A stretch of DNA of 11,036 nt from Lysobacterales bacterium (GCA_015494035.1 WGBZ01000108.1:1-11036), one strand, 5' to 3'; positions 1 to 8,354 are shown, counted from the first letter of the stretch. Numbers and translations are program-made. Notes: generated by a model from the sequence alone, not told the origin.

Positions 1-507
1 CATGCCGCGGCCGCCTCCGCCAGCGGCGGCCTTGATGATTACCGGGTAGCCAATTTCCCGCGCTATGCGCAGGTTTTCCTGCGGGTCGTCGCCCAGTGGC
101 CCGTCGGAGCCGGGCACGCAGGGCACGCCGGCGGCTTTCATGGCCTCAATGGCGGCCACCTTGTCACCCATCAGGCGGATGGTTTCGGCGCGCGGGCCGA
201 TGAAGGTGAAGCCGGAGTTTTCCACCCGTTCGGCAAAATCGGCGTTTTCGGCCAGAAAACCGTAGCCCGGGTGAATGGCTTCGGCGTCGGTGACTTCTGC
301 CGCGGCAATGATTTTGGGAATGTCCAGGTAGCTTTCCAGCGCCGCCGGTGGGCCAATGCATACGGCTTCATCGGCCATGCCCACGTGTTTCTGGTTGCGG
401 TCCACGGTGGAATGCACGGCCACCGTCTTAATGCCCAGAGTGTGACAGGCGCGCAGGATGCGCAGGGCGATTTCGCCCCGGTTGGCAATAACGATTTTGG
501 AAAACAT
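1..507 (-). CDS. accC: Biotin carboxylase, acetyl-CoA carboxylase subunit (5' part only)
   Basis: AccC carboxylates the biotin carried by AccB using ATP and bicarbonate, the first half-reaction of acetyl-CoA carboxylase in cytoplasmic fatty acid synthesis. The window holds the first 169 codons; the rest lies beyond the left edge. The protein starts [14 protein letters not shown] and has the [10 protein letters not shown] motif of the biotin carboxylase N-terminal domain, then GDK at about 115-117 and VIIKA near 156-160, the ATP-binding lysine regions of the ATP-grasp fold. It is cut exactly at the glycine-rich GGGGRGM loop (163-169), and this numbering coincides with that of E. coli AccC. The ATG lies 2 nt after the accB stop, with an AGGTG ribosome-binding site inside the accB end, so translation is probably coupled. 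The frame is intact as far as seen. Confidence 0.97.
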   Translation of the reverse strand, partial: MFSKIVIANRGEIALRILRACHTLGIKTVAVHSTVDRNQKHVGMADEAVCIGPPAALESYLDIPKIIAAAEVTDAEAIHPGYGFLAENADFAERVENSGFTFIGPRAETIRLMGDKVAAIEAMKAAGVPCVPGSDGPLGDDPQENLRIAREIGYPVIIKAAAGGGGRGM

Positions 508-509
508 GC

Positions 510-968
510 TTACACCTGCTGGATGATGAACAGGGGTTCGTCAAATTCCACCGGCTGGCCATTTTCCGCCAGAATGCGGGTGACCACGCCTTCCACCTCG
601 CTGTCGATCTGGTTGAACATCTTCATGGCTTCGATAATGCACAGGGGGTCGCCGGGTTTGACCTTCTGCCCCACTTTCACAAACGGTTCGGCATCCGGAG
701 AGCTGGCGGCATAAAAGGTACCCACCATGGGGCTGCGAACCACGTGGCCTTCGTCTTCGATGACCGCCGTTGCTGGCGCTTCGGTAGCGGTGGGTGCTGT
801 CGGAGCCACGGCAGGCGCTACCGCTGGAGTCGTCACCACCTGCTGTGGTGCCGGTGCCTGGCTGGAACGGCTCAAGCGCACGGATTCCTCGCCTTCGTGG
901 ATTTCCATTTCCGTCAGCGAGGAGGCCTCCAGCAGTTCGATGAGCTTTTTGATTTTGCGAATATCCAT
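510..968 (-). CDS. accB: Biotin carboxyl carrier protein of acetyl-CoA carboxylase (BCCP)
   Basis: The 152-residue AccB carries the biotin that shuttles the carboxyl group between biotin carboxylase and the carboxyltransferase (AccA/AccD, not in this window). The N-terminal helix [16 protein letters not shown] is followed by an Ala/Pro/Thr-rich mobile linker at about 37-70. The biotinyl domain, about 75-152, has the EAMKM motif with the modified lysine at residue 116. The 'thumb' typical of bacterial BCCP (SPMVGTFY followed by SSPDAEPF) is present. The ATG has an AGGGGA ribosome-binding site and sits about 21 nt after the aroQ stop; accC follows after 2 nt. The close spacing indicates an aroQ-accB-accC operon. 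Length and motifs are normal for the family. Confidence 0.97.
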   Translation of the reverse strand: MDIRKIKKLIELLEASSLTEMEIHEGEESVRLSRSSQAPAPQQVVTTPAVAPAVAPTAPTATEAPATAVIEDEGHVVRSPMVGTFYAASSPDAEPFVKVGQKVKPGDPLCIIEAMKMFNQIDSEVEGVVTRILAENGQPVEFDEPLFIIQQV

Positions 969-989
969 TGGTGTCCCCTATGGTTATTG

Positions 990-1442
990 TTAAGTAGTGA
1001 GCGGTTGATTCAGTTGATCGGCCACGAAGCGCAGTGCCTGTTCATAACCGGCCGCGCCCTGACCGGTAATCACGCGGGTGGCAATATCAGAAAACCAGGA
1101 ATGCTGGCGCCAGCTTTCGCGTTGGCTGATGTCCGACAGGTGCACCTCGACAAAGGGCGTTTGCACCGCCAGCAAGGCGTCGCGCAGCGCCAGGCTGGTG
1201 TGGGTAAAGGCGGCCGGGTTAAAAATGATGTAGGTGGTGTGGTCGTCCAGAGTCTGGTGAATGCGCTCGATCAGGCGATGTTCGGCATTGCTTTGCAGGC
1301 AGTCCACCGCCAGCCCCAGCTGTTGCCCCAAAGCCTGTGCCCGGGATTCGATCTCAGCCAGGGTTGTGTGGCCATAGATTTCCGGTTCGCGACGGCCCAG
1401 CAAATTCAGATTGGGGCCATTCAACAGTAGGACTTTGTGCAT
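990..1442 (-). CDS. aroQ: Type II 3-dehydroquinate dehydratase
   Basis: AroQ removes water from 3-dehydroquinate to give 3-dehydroshikimate, third step of the cytoplasmic shikimate pathway. The 150-residue length is typical of the dodecameric type II enzyme. Visible motifs are NGPNLNLLG at 8-16, the REPEIYG lid with catalytic Tyr23, [12 protein letters not shown] with Asn75 and His81, and EVHLSD with His101. The last motif is more often HLSN, a small variation. The ATG at 1442 was chosen because family members begin M-x-K-(I/V)-L-x-LNGPN; an in-frame TTG five codons upstream is possible but adds nothing conserved. No strong ribosome-binding site is visible. A 73-nt gap separates it from dsbD and may hold a promoter; accB follows after about 21 nt. 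Confidence 0.96.
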   Translation of the reverse strand: MHKVLLLNGPNLNLLGRREPEIYGHTTLAEIESRAQALGQQLGLAVDCLQSNAEHRLIERIHQTLDDHTTYIIFNPAAFTHTSLALRDALLAVQTPFVEVHLSDISQRESWRQHSWFSDIATRVITGQGAAGYEQALRFVADQLNQPLTT

Positions 1443-1465
1443 GCAACGCGCCGGCAAAAGAAGTT

Positions 1466-1495
1466 ATTTTGCACGAAACTGCGGCGAAAGTCCAA
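1466..1495 (-). promoter_or_regulatory. Weak candidate promoter for aroQ-accB-accC
   Basis: The dsbD-aroQ gap is the only gap of appreciable size inside this minus-strand run. On the minus strand it contains TTGGAC (1495-1490), an 18-nt spacer and CAAAAT (1471-1466), a partial sigma70 match about 24 nt upstream of the aroQ ATG. The match is modest and the assignment is inference. Its biological appeal is that it would let accBC expression run independently of dsbD. Confidence 0.22.
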
Positions 1496-1515
1496 GAAAA
1501 CGCTAAAATGCCGGT

Positions 1516-3906
1516 TTATTCGACCTGTTTCACCTGTTGCAGTGTTTGGGCCAGTTCCTGGGCGTTTTTGTAGCCAAAGAAGTTGTAGCGGTTGAGCAAA
1601 CGGCCATGGCGATCAAAAAACAGCGTGGCCGGAGGCCCGATGACGCCAAAACGTTGCATGAGTGCCTTGTCCTGGGCGTTCTGCTGCGTCACATCGGCCT
1701 TCAGCGCCACAAAGTCTTTCAGTGCTTTGGCAATGGCAGGATCATGGAAGGTGCTTTTCTCCATGCGTTTACACTCGGTGCACCAGTCGGCGTAAAAGTC
1801 CAGCATGATCGGCTTGCTGGTGTTGGCCAGGATGGTGTCCAGTTCTTCTAAGGATGTGACGGGACGGAAGGCCGCGGCGGCAGGTGCTGAGTCCATCGCG
1901 CCTGACGTGCCGCCGCTGCGCAGGCCAGCCAGTGGCTTGAGTGGATCGGTGTTGCCCATCAAAGCGCCAATCAACATGGCAATGCCCAGTACCAGCAGGG
2001 TGATTTTGAGGAAGTCAAACACGCGTGCGGCGGTGGCGGAAATGTCGCTGTCCTTGGCGTAGCCAGTCCATAAAATGGCAGCGGCCAGCAACAACAGGCC
2101 CCACAGGCCAAGGATCACGGCTTCGGGCAAAATGCGGGACAGGAACCAGACGGCCATGCCCAGCAGCAGCACACCGAAAAAGGCCTTGACCACGTTCATC
2201 CAGCCACCGGATTTGGGCATGAATTTACCTTGGGAGGTGCCGATAACAAGCAGCGGAGCGCCCATGCCCAGCCCCATGGCGAACAGGGCCAGCCCGCCAA
2301 TAAAGGCATCACCGGAACGGGAAATAAACAGCACCGCCGCGGCCAGTGGTGGTGCCACGCATGGCCCGACAATGAGAGCGGACAAAAAGCCCATGACAAT
2401 CACCCCCAGCAGGCTGCCGCCTTTTTGCCGGTTGCTGAGGGAAGACAGTTTGTTTTGCCACTTGGCCGGTAGTTGCAGTTCGTAATAGCCAAACATGGAA
2501 AAGGCCAGCGCCACAAAAATCAGGCTGAACAGGATGATAATCCACGGCTTCTGGAAGGCGGCCTGGATGTTGGCGCCAAGCAAACCGGCTGCCACGCCGG
2601 CGGCGGTGTAGGTCAGGGCCATGGCCACCACGTAGGCCAGGGACAGCACAAAAGCGCGTGAGGTGGTGATTTTTCCCTGGCCGGCGATGAGTCCGGAAAG
2701 GATGGGGATCATGGGAAATACACAGGGTGTCAGGGCCAGCAGCAGGCCAAAGCCGAAAAATGACAGAATGGTGTAAAAGGCCGAGCGGCTTTTCAGGCTT
2801 TCGATGATGCTGTCCTGTTCGGACAGGCCCTGTTTTTCCTGGCTTAGGTTGCGGTTATCGCTGGTGCCGTTTTCGGCCGCCGTCTCGATTTCGACAGTGG
2901 TGCTCTGGTCGGAATCAGGTTGTGGCGGGGCTTGTGAATTGGCTTTTTCCCCGGCCATCGTTGGCAGCAGCACGGGAATTTCGCGTTGCATGGGCGGGTA
3001 ACAGATGCCGTCCTTGACGCAGCCCTGAAAGGCCACCGTCAAAGGCAAGGTGCCAGCCGCTGACCGGTTGCGCTGCAGGGTCACGGGAATTTCCACCTGA
3101 TCGTAATATACCGCGACCTGGCCAAAGTGCTCGTCATGCTGCTGCTGCCCGGCGGGCAGTTGCACGGCGGCAATGCGCACCGCCGGGTCGGCCGAGGCCA
3201 CCTTGATCTTGTCGCGGTACAGGTAAATGCCCGGTGGCATACTGATCCGAAGCGAGACGGTGTCGTCGTCCATGGCAATGGCTTCTGTGCGAAAGGCCTG
3301 CTCTGGTGGCAGTACACCGTTTTGTTCGCCAAAGGGCGACTGCCCCGATGGCAGTCCAGGTGGGAGTGCCGATGAAGAGGATACGGCGTTATCATTGGTG
3401 GCCGCTGCGGAGATGGCAGTGGGCAGCTCCACCTTCAGGACTTTCTTTTGCGGCGGGTAGCACACGCCGGCATCGGCACAGCCCTGGTATTTGACTTCCA
3501 TGGCAGCCTGTTGGCCGGTGGCGCTCACCGGTACGGTGACCTCAAGGTGCTTGCGATAGGTTTCCACCTCGCCAAAGAATTCATCCTGTTTCTTGTGGCC
3601 GGGAGGAATGCTGGCCTGGCCCAGCGTGGTTTGTGCATTGGCCGGGGCAAATTTGAACGCGTGGCGATACAGGTAATAGCCATCGGCAATATCAAAGCCC
3701 AGCGTGGCCTGGCCATTTTGAACCGATTTGACCTGAACCTGAAAGGCGTCGTCTACAGGCAACAGTTCGTCCTCGTTCACTTCGGCTTGGGCCGGCTGAC
3801 CCAGGGCTGTCAACAGCCAGGCCGCAAACAGCAACCCTGGCCAGGCAAGGCCACCTGGGCCGCCAAAGTCATTACGGTTATTTTTTCGCGAGAGTTTATT
3901 CCACAT
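1516..3906 (-). CDS. dsbD: Thiol:disulfide interchange protein DsbD with duplicated N-terminal domain
   Basis: DsbD passes electrons from cytoplasmic thioredoxin across the inner membrane to periplasmic partners (disulfide isomerases, cytochrome c maturation proteins, some peroxidases). The product is about 796 residues, well above the roughly 570 of E. coli DsbD. In order: a signal peptide ending AQA (about 1-41); alpha domain 1 with QGCADAGVCYPP (Cys143/149); alpha domain 2 with QGCVKDGICYPP (Cys296/302); an acidic, Gln/Ser-rich linker (about 320-370); a multi-pass beta domain with LTPCVFP (Cys395) and VGPCVAPP (Cys516); and a thioredoxin-like gamma domain with YADWCTECK (Cys709/712). All redox cysteines are present. 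The ATG at 3906 is preceded by GGA at a usable distance; an ATG at 3912 is also possible. Either start overlaps the cutA end, suggesting coupling. Confidence 0.95.
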   Translation of the reverse strand: MWNKLSRKNNRNDFGGPGGLAWPGLLFAAWLLTALGQPAQAEVNEDELLPVDDAFQVQVKSVQNGQATLGFDIADGYYLYRHAFKFAPANAQTTLGQASIPPGHKKQDEFFGEVETYRKHLEVTVPVSATGQQAAMEVKYQGCADAGVCYPPQKKVLKVELPTAISAAATNDNAVSSSSALPPGLPSGQSPFGEQNGVLPPEQAFRTEAIAMDDDTVSLRISMPPGIYLYRDKIKVASADPAVRIAAVQLPAGQQQHDEHFGQVAVYYDQVEIPVTLQRNRSAAGTLPLTVAFQGCVKDGICYPPMQREIPVLLPTMAGEKANSQAPPQPDSDQSTTVEIETAAENGTSDNRNLSQEKQGLSEQDSIIESLKSRSAFYTILSFFGFGLLLALTPCVFPMIPILSGLIAGQGKITTSRAFVLSLAYVVAMALTYTAAGVAAGLLGANIQAAFQKPWIIILFSLIFVALAFSMFGYYELQLPAKWQNKLSSLSNRQKGGSLLGVIVMGFLSALIVGPCVAPPLAAAVLFISRSGDAFIGGLALFAMGLGMGAPLLVIGTSQGKFMPKSGGWMNVVKAFFGVLLLGMAVWFLSRILPEAVILGLWGLLLLAAAILWTGYAKDSDISATAARVFDFLKITLLVLGIAMLIGALMGNTDPLKPLAGLRSGGTSGAMDSAPAAAAFRPVTSLEELDTILANTSKPIMLDFYADWCTECKRMEKSTFHDPAIAKALKDFVALKADVTQQNAQDKALMQRFGVIGPPATLFFDRHGRLLNRYNFFGYKNAQELAQTLQQVKQVE

Positions 3907-4216
3907 TGTCATTAATCCATTGCAGGTAGGCACTGAGGCCGTCGCTGGCATCGAAAACCAGAAATTCCGGCACATTATAACTGTGGTTATCCTGAATAAA
4001 ACGCTTCAAAGGCGCAATGGCTGCAGCGGTGGTTTTCAGCAGCAACAGGGTTTCTGGCTGTACCTTGATTTCACCTTGCCAACGGTACACCGAGTCCAGT
4101 CCCGGCAGCACCTGGGCACAGGCGGCCAGGGATTTTTCCACGCACAGATAGGCCAGCTCGCGGGCTTCGGTTTGGGTTTCACAGGTGATCAGAACCAGTT
4201 TGGCGTCGGTGCTCAT
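3896..4216 (-). CDS. cutA: CutA1-family divalent cation tolerance protein
   Basis: A 106-residue member of the CutA1 family, small trimeric proteins with a PII-like fold, linked genetically to copper/divalent metal tolerance in E. coli; the molecular role is unsettled. Family hallmarks are visible: VLITCETQTEARELA near the N-terminus, EKSLAACAQVLPG, the SVYRWQGEI segment, a LLLLKT strand, and NHSYNVPEFLVF followed by YLQWI at the C-terminus. There is no signal peptide, so it is predicted to be cytoplasmic. The start has a good GAGGAAAA ribosome-binding site. Its 3' end overlaps the dsbD start, so the two are probably co-translated; both genes bear on metal/thiol stress, but a functional link is inference. 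Confidence 0.94.
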   Translation of the reverse strand: MSTDAKLVLITCETQTEARELAYLCVEKSLAACAQVLPGLDSVYRWQGEIKVQPETLLLLKTTAAAIAPLKRFIQDNHSYNVPEFLVFDASDGLSAYLQWINDNVE

Positions 4217-4335
4217 GCGGGTTTTCCTCGTGCAGATGAAACGGGCCTAAAGGAGCCGGCCACAGCCGGTGTTGGTGACCGGCGCAGTGGCTGACCCACA
4301 GACCGGCCCAAAGGGGTTGTGCTGACGCGATTCTA

Positions 4336-4746
4336 TCAAAAGTTTGGCTCGGCTTTGTGCCCCCATTGGCTTAATTTCTGCTTTAGCCAGTCGGCAGTGG
4401 GTTGTGGCCGAGGTGTTGGCCCCGGAGTCCGGGTTGGGCACTGAACGAAATAGGGCTTGCCCGACAGCAGGCTGCGGCTGGCCGCCAGGCGGATAAAGTC
4501 TTCGGGGGAATGAATGGAACGGGCAAAATAGCGGGCTTTCTTGCGCATGTGGGCGGCCGCCTCGGTGCCGTCATGACTTTTGCCGTTGCGGATATAAACG
4601 CAGCCGCTGCTTTCAACCACCTGCAACAGGTACCGAATTGCTGGCCGTTCCAGCACCGGCGTGGGCTGTGCTGTCAGGCCAATGGAGGAGAAAACCAATA
4701 GCACCCCGGCAAGCCACAGGCCAGGTTTGCCGAAGGGTCGATGCAA
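4336..4746 (-). CDS. Exported DUF5329-family protein
   Basis: A small protein of about 136 residues and unknown function. After a predicted signal peptide (hydrophobic core LWLAGVLLVFSSIGLTA) come the DUF5329 features as I know them: IRYLLQVVESSGCVYIRNG, an SHDGTEAAAHMRKK segment, SPEDFIRLAASRS and SGKPYFVQCP, with two conserved-looking cysteines that could form a disulfide. A Pro-rich stretch precedes the C-terminus. I chose the TTG at 4746 because AGAGGCGG lies 7 nt upstream and a classical signal peptide then begins at once. The in-frame ATG at 4815 would add 23 uncharacteristic residues and collide with the divergent antiporter start. It is first in the minus-strand run, about 120 nt before cutA. 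Family assignment is from memory of the motif pattern. Confidence 0.8.
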   Translation of the reverse strand: MHRPFGKPGLWLAGVLLVFSSIGLTAQPTPVLERPAIRYLLQVVESSGCVYIRNGKSHDGTEAAAHMRKKARYFARSIHSPEDFIRLAASRSLLSGKPYFVQCPTRTPGPTPRPQPTADWLKQKLSQWGHKAEPNF

Positions 4747-4813
4747 TTTTTTACCGCCTCTGACCCATGGCTTCGGGTAAACTGAAAAAACCTCACAGCG
4801 CAGTGTCTTTTGC

Positions 4814-6751
4814 ATGAACGAACACATCATGATCACTTTGGCCTCCATTGGGCTGGTTGGTTCCTTTATCCAGTGGTTTTCCTGGTGGGTCAAATTGCCG
4901 GCCATTTTGTTCCTGTTGCTGGCCGGTATCATTATGGGACCGCTGACCGGCTGGTTGAATCCCGACGAGTTGTTTGGCCCCTTGCTTTTCCCCATGGTTT
5001 CGCTGGCCGTGGCGGTGATCCTTTTTGAAGGCAGTCTGACGCTGCATTTTTACGAAATCAAGGGCGTGGCCAAGGTGGTTCGTCGTTTGGTGACTGTCGG
5101 TCTGGCGGTGACCTGGGTCATTATTGCCGTGGCCACCCATTATCTGATTGGCTTTGGCTGGGATTTGAGCTTTCTGTTCGGCGCCCTGGTGGTGGTCACC
5201 GGCCCCACGGTGGTGGTGCCCATGTTGCGCACCGTGCGTCTGAACAGGACCGTCGCCAGCATTCTCAAGTGGGAAGGCATTGTCATTGACCCGCTGGGCG
5301 CCCTGTTTGCGGTGCTGGTGTATGACTTCATTATTTCCAGCCAGGCCGGTGATGGCAGCCTGGCGCACATTCTGACCAGTTTTGCCTCCATCATTGGCGC
5401 CGGCGTGTTTTTCGGGTTGGCAGCCGGCCAGTTTCTGGCCGTGGTGTTGCGCAAGCACTGGTTGCCCGAGTTTTTGCATAATGTGTTCACGCTGACCTTG
5501 GTGTTTGGCGTTTTTGCCTTTTCCAATGCCCTGGTAGAAGAGTCCGGCCTGCTGGCGGTGACACTGATGGGCATGTGGCTGGCGAACAAGAAAGACCTGC
5601 CCATGGAAGAAATTCTGGATTTCAAGGAGTCCCTCAGCATCTTGCTGATTTCCGGGCTGTTCATTCTGCTGGCCGCGCGTATTGACCTGACACAATTGCA
5701 ACAGCTGGGCTGGAAAGCCGTGGCCCTGTTTCTGGTTATTCAACTGCTGGCGCGACCGGCCAAGGTAGCAGTTTCCACCATCGGCTCCAGCCTCAGCCCT
5801 CAAGAGCGCGCCATTCTGGCCTGGATTGCGCCACGGGGCATCGTTGCCGCCGCGGTTTCCGCGTTGTTTGCCCTGCGCCTGGAACAGGCCGGCTACGAAC
5901 AGGCACCCTTGCTGGTTTCCCTGACATTCATGGTCATTATTGGCACCGTGGTCTTGCAAAGCGCCACCGCGCGGCCTTTGGCACGTTGGTTGGGTGTGGC
6001 CGATCCGGAGCCACGCGGGGTGCTGATCAACAGCGCCAATCCCGTTGCTCGAGCCATCGCCAAAGCCCTGGACGAGCAGGGGTTTGAAACTGTGCTGGCC
6101 GATGGCCACTGGCCTTACATCCGTCAGGCCCGCATGGAAGGCCTGAAAACCTTTTATGGCAACCCGGTTTCCGACCACGCCGACCGTCACCTGGATCTGG
6201 TGGGCATTGGCCGCATGCTGGGCCTGTCCACCAACAACGACCTCAACGCCCTGTCAGCACTTAAGTACCAGGGGGAGTTTGGCCGCAAAAACGTTTACAC
6301 CCTGGCTTTGCCCGAAGAACAACGCAAAAAAGGCTCCAAACACGGGATTGCCCACGACAAGCGCGGCCTGCCCCTGTTTGGTGAGGACATGACGTACGCC
6401 AAGTTGGCTGGTCTGCTGGCCAAGGGGGCGGAAATCCGCGCCACACCGCTCACCGAGGCCTTTACCGTGGATCATTTTCTGGAACAGTACGACGGTAAGG
6501 CCATCCCGTTGTTTGCGGTTTCACCCAAGGGCAAGCGGCTGGAAGTTTTTTCCTCGCCTGAAGCCATGCCGCGGCTGGGCAAAGGCTGGAAGATCATCGC
6601 CTTGCATGTGCCGGAAACTCAACCCGGCGACGCTGGCCAGCAGGAGAAGGATGCCACAGAAACCAAAGGTGGGGGTGAAGGACGGACACAACAGCCTGAA
6701 GAAACCCCTGGCCCTGTGCCCTCGTCAGATTCGGCGGCGCCTGCAGGCTAA
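4814..6751 (+). CDS. CPA1-type cation:proton antiporter with C-terminal TrkA-N/RCK-like domain
   Basis: A 645-residue inner-membrane transporter expected to exchange Na+ or K+ for protons in pH and ion homeostasis; the cation cannot be told from sequence. Residues about 1-395 are a multi-pass Na+/H+ exchanger domain with AGIIMGP, VILFEGSL, VVTGPTVVVPMLR (about 127-139) and WEGIVIDPLGA (about 153-163), where Glu154 and Asp159 occupy the ion-binding region. Residues about 402-600 form a TrkA-N-like cytoplasmic domain (VLINSANPVARAIAKAL, then FGNPVS-type sequence, YGNPVSDHADRHLDL), followed by a Glu/Gln/Pro-rich tail. The start MNEHIMI is typical for this subfamily although no clear ribosome-binding site is seen. 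The TAA stop lies within the CTAA target duplication of the MITE that follows. Confidence 0.92.
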   Translation: MNEHIMITLASIGLVGSFIQWFSWWVKLPAILFLLLAGIIMGPLTGWLNPDELFGPLLFPMVSLAVAVILFEGSLTLHFYEIKGVAKVVRRLVTVGLAVTWVIIAVATHYLIGFGWDLSFLFGALVVVTGPTVVVPMLRTVRLNRTVASILKWEGIVIDPLGALFAVLVYDFIISSQAGDGSLAHILTSFASIIGAGVFFGLAAGQFLAVVLRKHWLPEFLHNVFTLTLVFGVFAFSNALVEESGLLAVTLMGMWLANKKDLPMEEILDFKESLSILLISGLFILLAARIDLTQLQQLGWKAVALFLVIQLLARPAKVAVSTIGSSLSPQERAILAWIAPRGIVAAAVSALFALRLEQAGYEQAPLLVSLTFMVIIGTVVLQSATARPLARWLGVADPEPRGVLINSANPVARAIAKALDEQGFETVLADGHWPYIRQARMEGLKTFYGNPVSDHADRHLDLVGIGRMLGLSTNNDLNALSALKYQGEFGRKNVYTLALPEEQRKKGSKHGIAHDKRGLPLFGEDMTYAKLAGLLAKGAEIRATPLTEAFTVDHFLEQYDGKAIPLFAVSPKGKRLEVFSSPEAMPRLGKGWKIIALHVPETQPGDAGQQEKDATETKGGGEGRTQQPEETPGPVPSSDSAAPAG

Positions 6752-6911
6752 GGAAGCTCTGATTGAATCTGGCGCGAGCAAATTGTCGTGTAAAATTGCT
6801 TAGTTCAAGGCGCAAACCGCACGCAATAACAAGCTATTGCGAAGGTTTGCAACACAGAAATGGACGATTTTACGCCGCAAGATGCCGTGTCACGATTCGA
6901 TCAGAGCTTCC
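6752..6911 (+). mobile_element. MITE copy 1, IS5-group-like, 160 bp
   Basis: A non-coding element with terminal inverted repeats GGAAGCTCTGATTGAATC (left) and its near-complement at 6894-6911 (17 of 18 matching). It is flanked by CTAA at 6748-6751 and 6912-6915, read as a 4-bp target duplication. CTAA fits the YTAR rule, and the GGAAG terminus recalls IS5-group ends. Inner inverted repeats (GCAAACC/GGTTTGC, GCAATA/TATTGC) allow most of the element to fold back on itself. A second copy, inverted, lies at 8591-8751 with about 10 substitutions and one indel. No transposase is present, so it must have moved in trans. The left end directly follows the antiporter stop; the right end is 40 bp before the peroxiredoxin start. 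Confidence 0.9.
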
Positions 6912-6951
6912 CTAAGAATCATCACTGTAGTTACAACAGAGGAGAACTCAC

Positions 6952-7571
<620 letters not shown>

Positions 7572-7575
<4 letters not shown>

Positions 7576-7947
7576 CTGATACAAACCGGGACAGCAGGCA
7601 CACGGGGCGATGCCTATGTGGTGCGGCAAGCTGTTGCCACCGGATGCCTGCCACTGTCACCAGTGCCGCCGCCAAAGCGGGCATTTCTGGGCTTCCACAG
7701 ACGTGCCAAAAAGCGCTATGGTGAGAACGCCTTGCGCTGGTACGCTTCCTCGGACAAGGTACGTCGGGGATTTTGCCAGCACTGCGGCTCGTTTTTATTC
7801 TGGGATCCGGTTCAACGCGACTTTCTGGCCATCGCCATGGGGGCTTTCGACCAGCCAACAGGAGTCAGGCTAAAGTCCCACATCTTTGTGGAAGAAAAAG
7901 GCGACTATTACGCCATTGCTGATGGCTTGCCACAAAATCCACGATAA
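7572..7947 (+). pseudogene. GFA/CENP-V-family zinc protein, broken by two frameshifts
   Basis: The pieces of one glutathione-dependent formaldehyde-activating (GFA)-like protein lie in three successive frames. The first frame starts at the ATG overlapping the peroxiredoxin stop and gives GRCLCGAA. The second gives DACHCHQCRRQSGHFWASTDVPKSAM (7646-7720 approx.). The third gives GENALRWYASSDKV, then GFCQHCGSFLFWDP and a normal C-terminus ending IADGLPQ. Together they contain all expected zinc-ligand groups (CxC, CxCxxC, CxxC). Roughly 6-7 codons usually found between the first two pieces are missing, and a few codons appear lost at the second junction, so small deletions likely caused both shifts. 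A shorter GTG-started frame from 7618 would lack the first two zinc sites. Sequencing error cannot be excluded, though two errors are less likely than decay. Confidence 0.82.
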
Positions 7948-7975
7948 GTTCACGGCCTGAAGGACGGAGTTCACC

Positions 7976-8278
7976 ATGTTAATCAGTGTTGAAGAAATAA
8001 AAAAAGCCCTGACCGATTTGCCCGGCTGGGAAATCAAGGACGGCAGCCTGTACCGTCGCTTTGTTTTTCATGATTTCGTTCAAGCCTTTGGCTTTATGAC
8101 TGAGGTGGCCCTGGTGGCCGAGCGCAGCAACCACCACCCCGACTGGCGCAATAGCTATCGCACCGTTGAGGTGTGGCTGTCGACCCACGAAGCCGGTGGC
8201 ATCAGCAAAAAAGACATTCTGCTGGCCGTGGCCATGCAGCGGCTGTCCCTGAAAACGGATCAGAATACGTCGCACTAA
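7976..8278 (+). CDS. phhB: Pterin-4a-carbinolamine dehydratase
   Basis: A 100-residue PCD/DCoH-family protein that dehydrates 4a-hydroxytetrahydrobiopterin, recycling the pterin cofactor of aromatic amino acid hydroxylases; in bacteria it is also found without a hydroxylase. The signature is clear: ERSNHHPDW at about 49-57, SYRTVEVWLSTHEAGGIS, then KKD near the C-terminus, with the paired histidines of the active site. Length is normal and there is no signal peptide. A GGAG ribosome-binding site lies 6 nt upstream of the ATG. It follows the broken GFA gene by 28 nt and ends at a strong terminator, so it is probably the last gene of the prx unit. No phenylalanine hydroxylase is in the window, so the symbol rests on family membership alone. 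Confidence 0.92.
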   Translation: MLISVEEIKKALTDLPGWEIKDGSLYRRFVFHDFVQAFGFMTEVALVAERSNHHPDWRNSYRTVEVWLSTHEAGGISKKDILLAVAMQRLSLKTDQNTSH

Positions 8279-8304
8279 AAAAGGCAGGGGTTGCCCTGCC
8301 TTTT
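8279..8304. terminator. Bidirectional intrinsic terminator
   Basis: A 7-bp perfect GC-rich stem, GGCAGGG (8283-8289) and CCCTGCC (8294-8300), with a 4-nt loop. It is followed by TTTT on the plus strand and, read from the other side, by TTTTTT on the minus strand. It lies directly after the phhB stop and 60 nt beyond the end of the convergent dodecin gene, so it can end both transcripts. Confidence 0.9.
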
Positions 8305-8311
8305 ATTGACT

Positions 8312-8354
8312 TGGCATCTATATAGGTGCCAGATCAATGGCAATGGTTATTGCC
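8312..8354. other. Two further hairpins between the convergent genes
   Basis: TGGCATCTATATAGGTGCCA (8312-8331) is a near-perfect 20-bp palindrome with one mismatched base pair, and GGCAAT-GGTT-ATTGCC (8339-8354) is a 6-bp stem with a 4-nt loop. Neither has a U-run, so they are not independent terminators. They could protect the 3' end of the dodecin transcript or bind a dimeric protein; both ideas are inference. Confidence 0.5.

Noticed and set aside
744..1430. Plus-strand open frame of 228 codons across accB and aroQ
   Set aside because: It is antisense to two confidently identified genes and shows no recognisable family.
4265..4283. GCCGGT/ACCGGC inverted repeat between the DUF5329 gene and cutA
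   Set aside because: Short stem, no U-run, and such repeats are expected by chance in GC-rich sequence; no function can be supported.
4793..6190. Long open frame of 465 codons on the minus strand opposite the antiporter
   Set aside because: Its translation is low-complexity Gln/Gly/His/Asn-rich and matches no family; it is the antisense shadow of a well-supported membrane protein gene.
7618..7947. A 109-codon GTG-started gene for a GFA-like protein
   Set aside because: Its first ~40 residues are out of frame with the GFA family and it lacks the first two zinc-ligand groups, which are readable in the other two frames; a pseudogene explains all segments.
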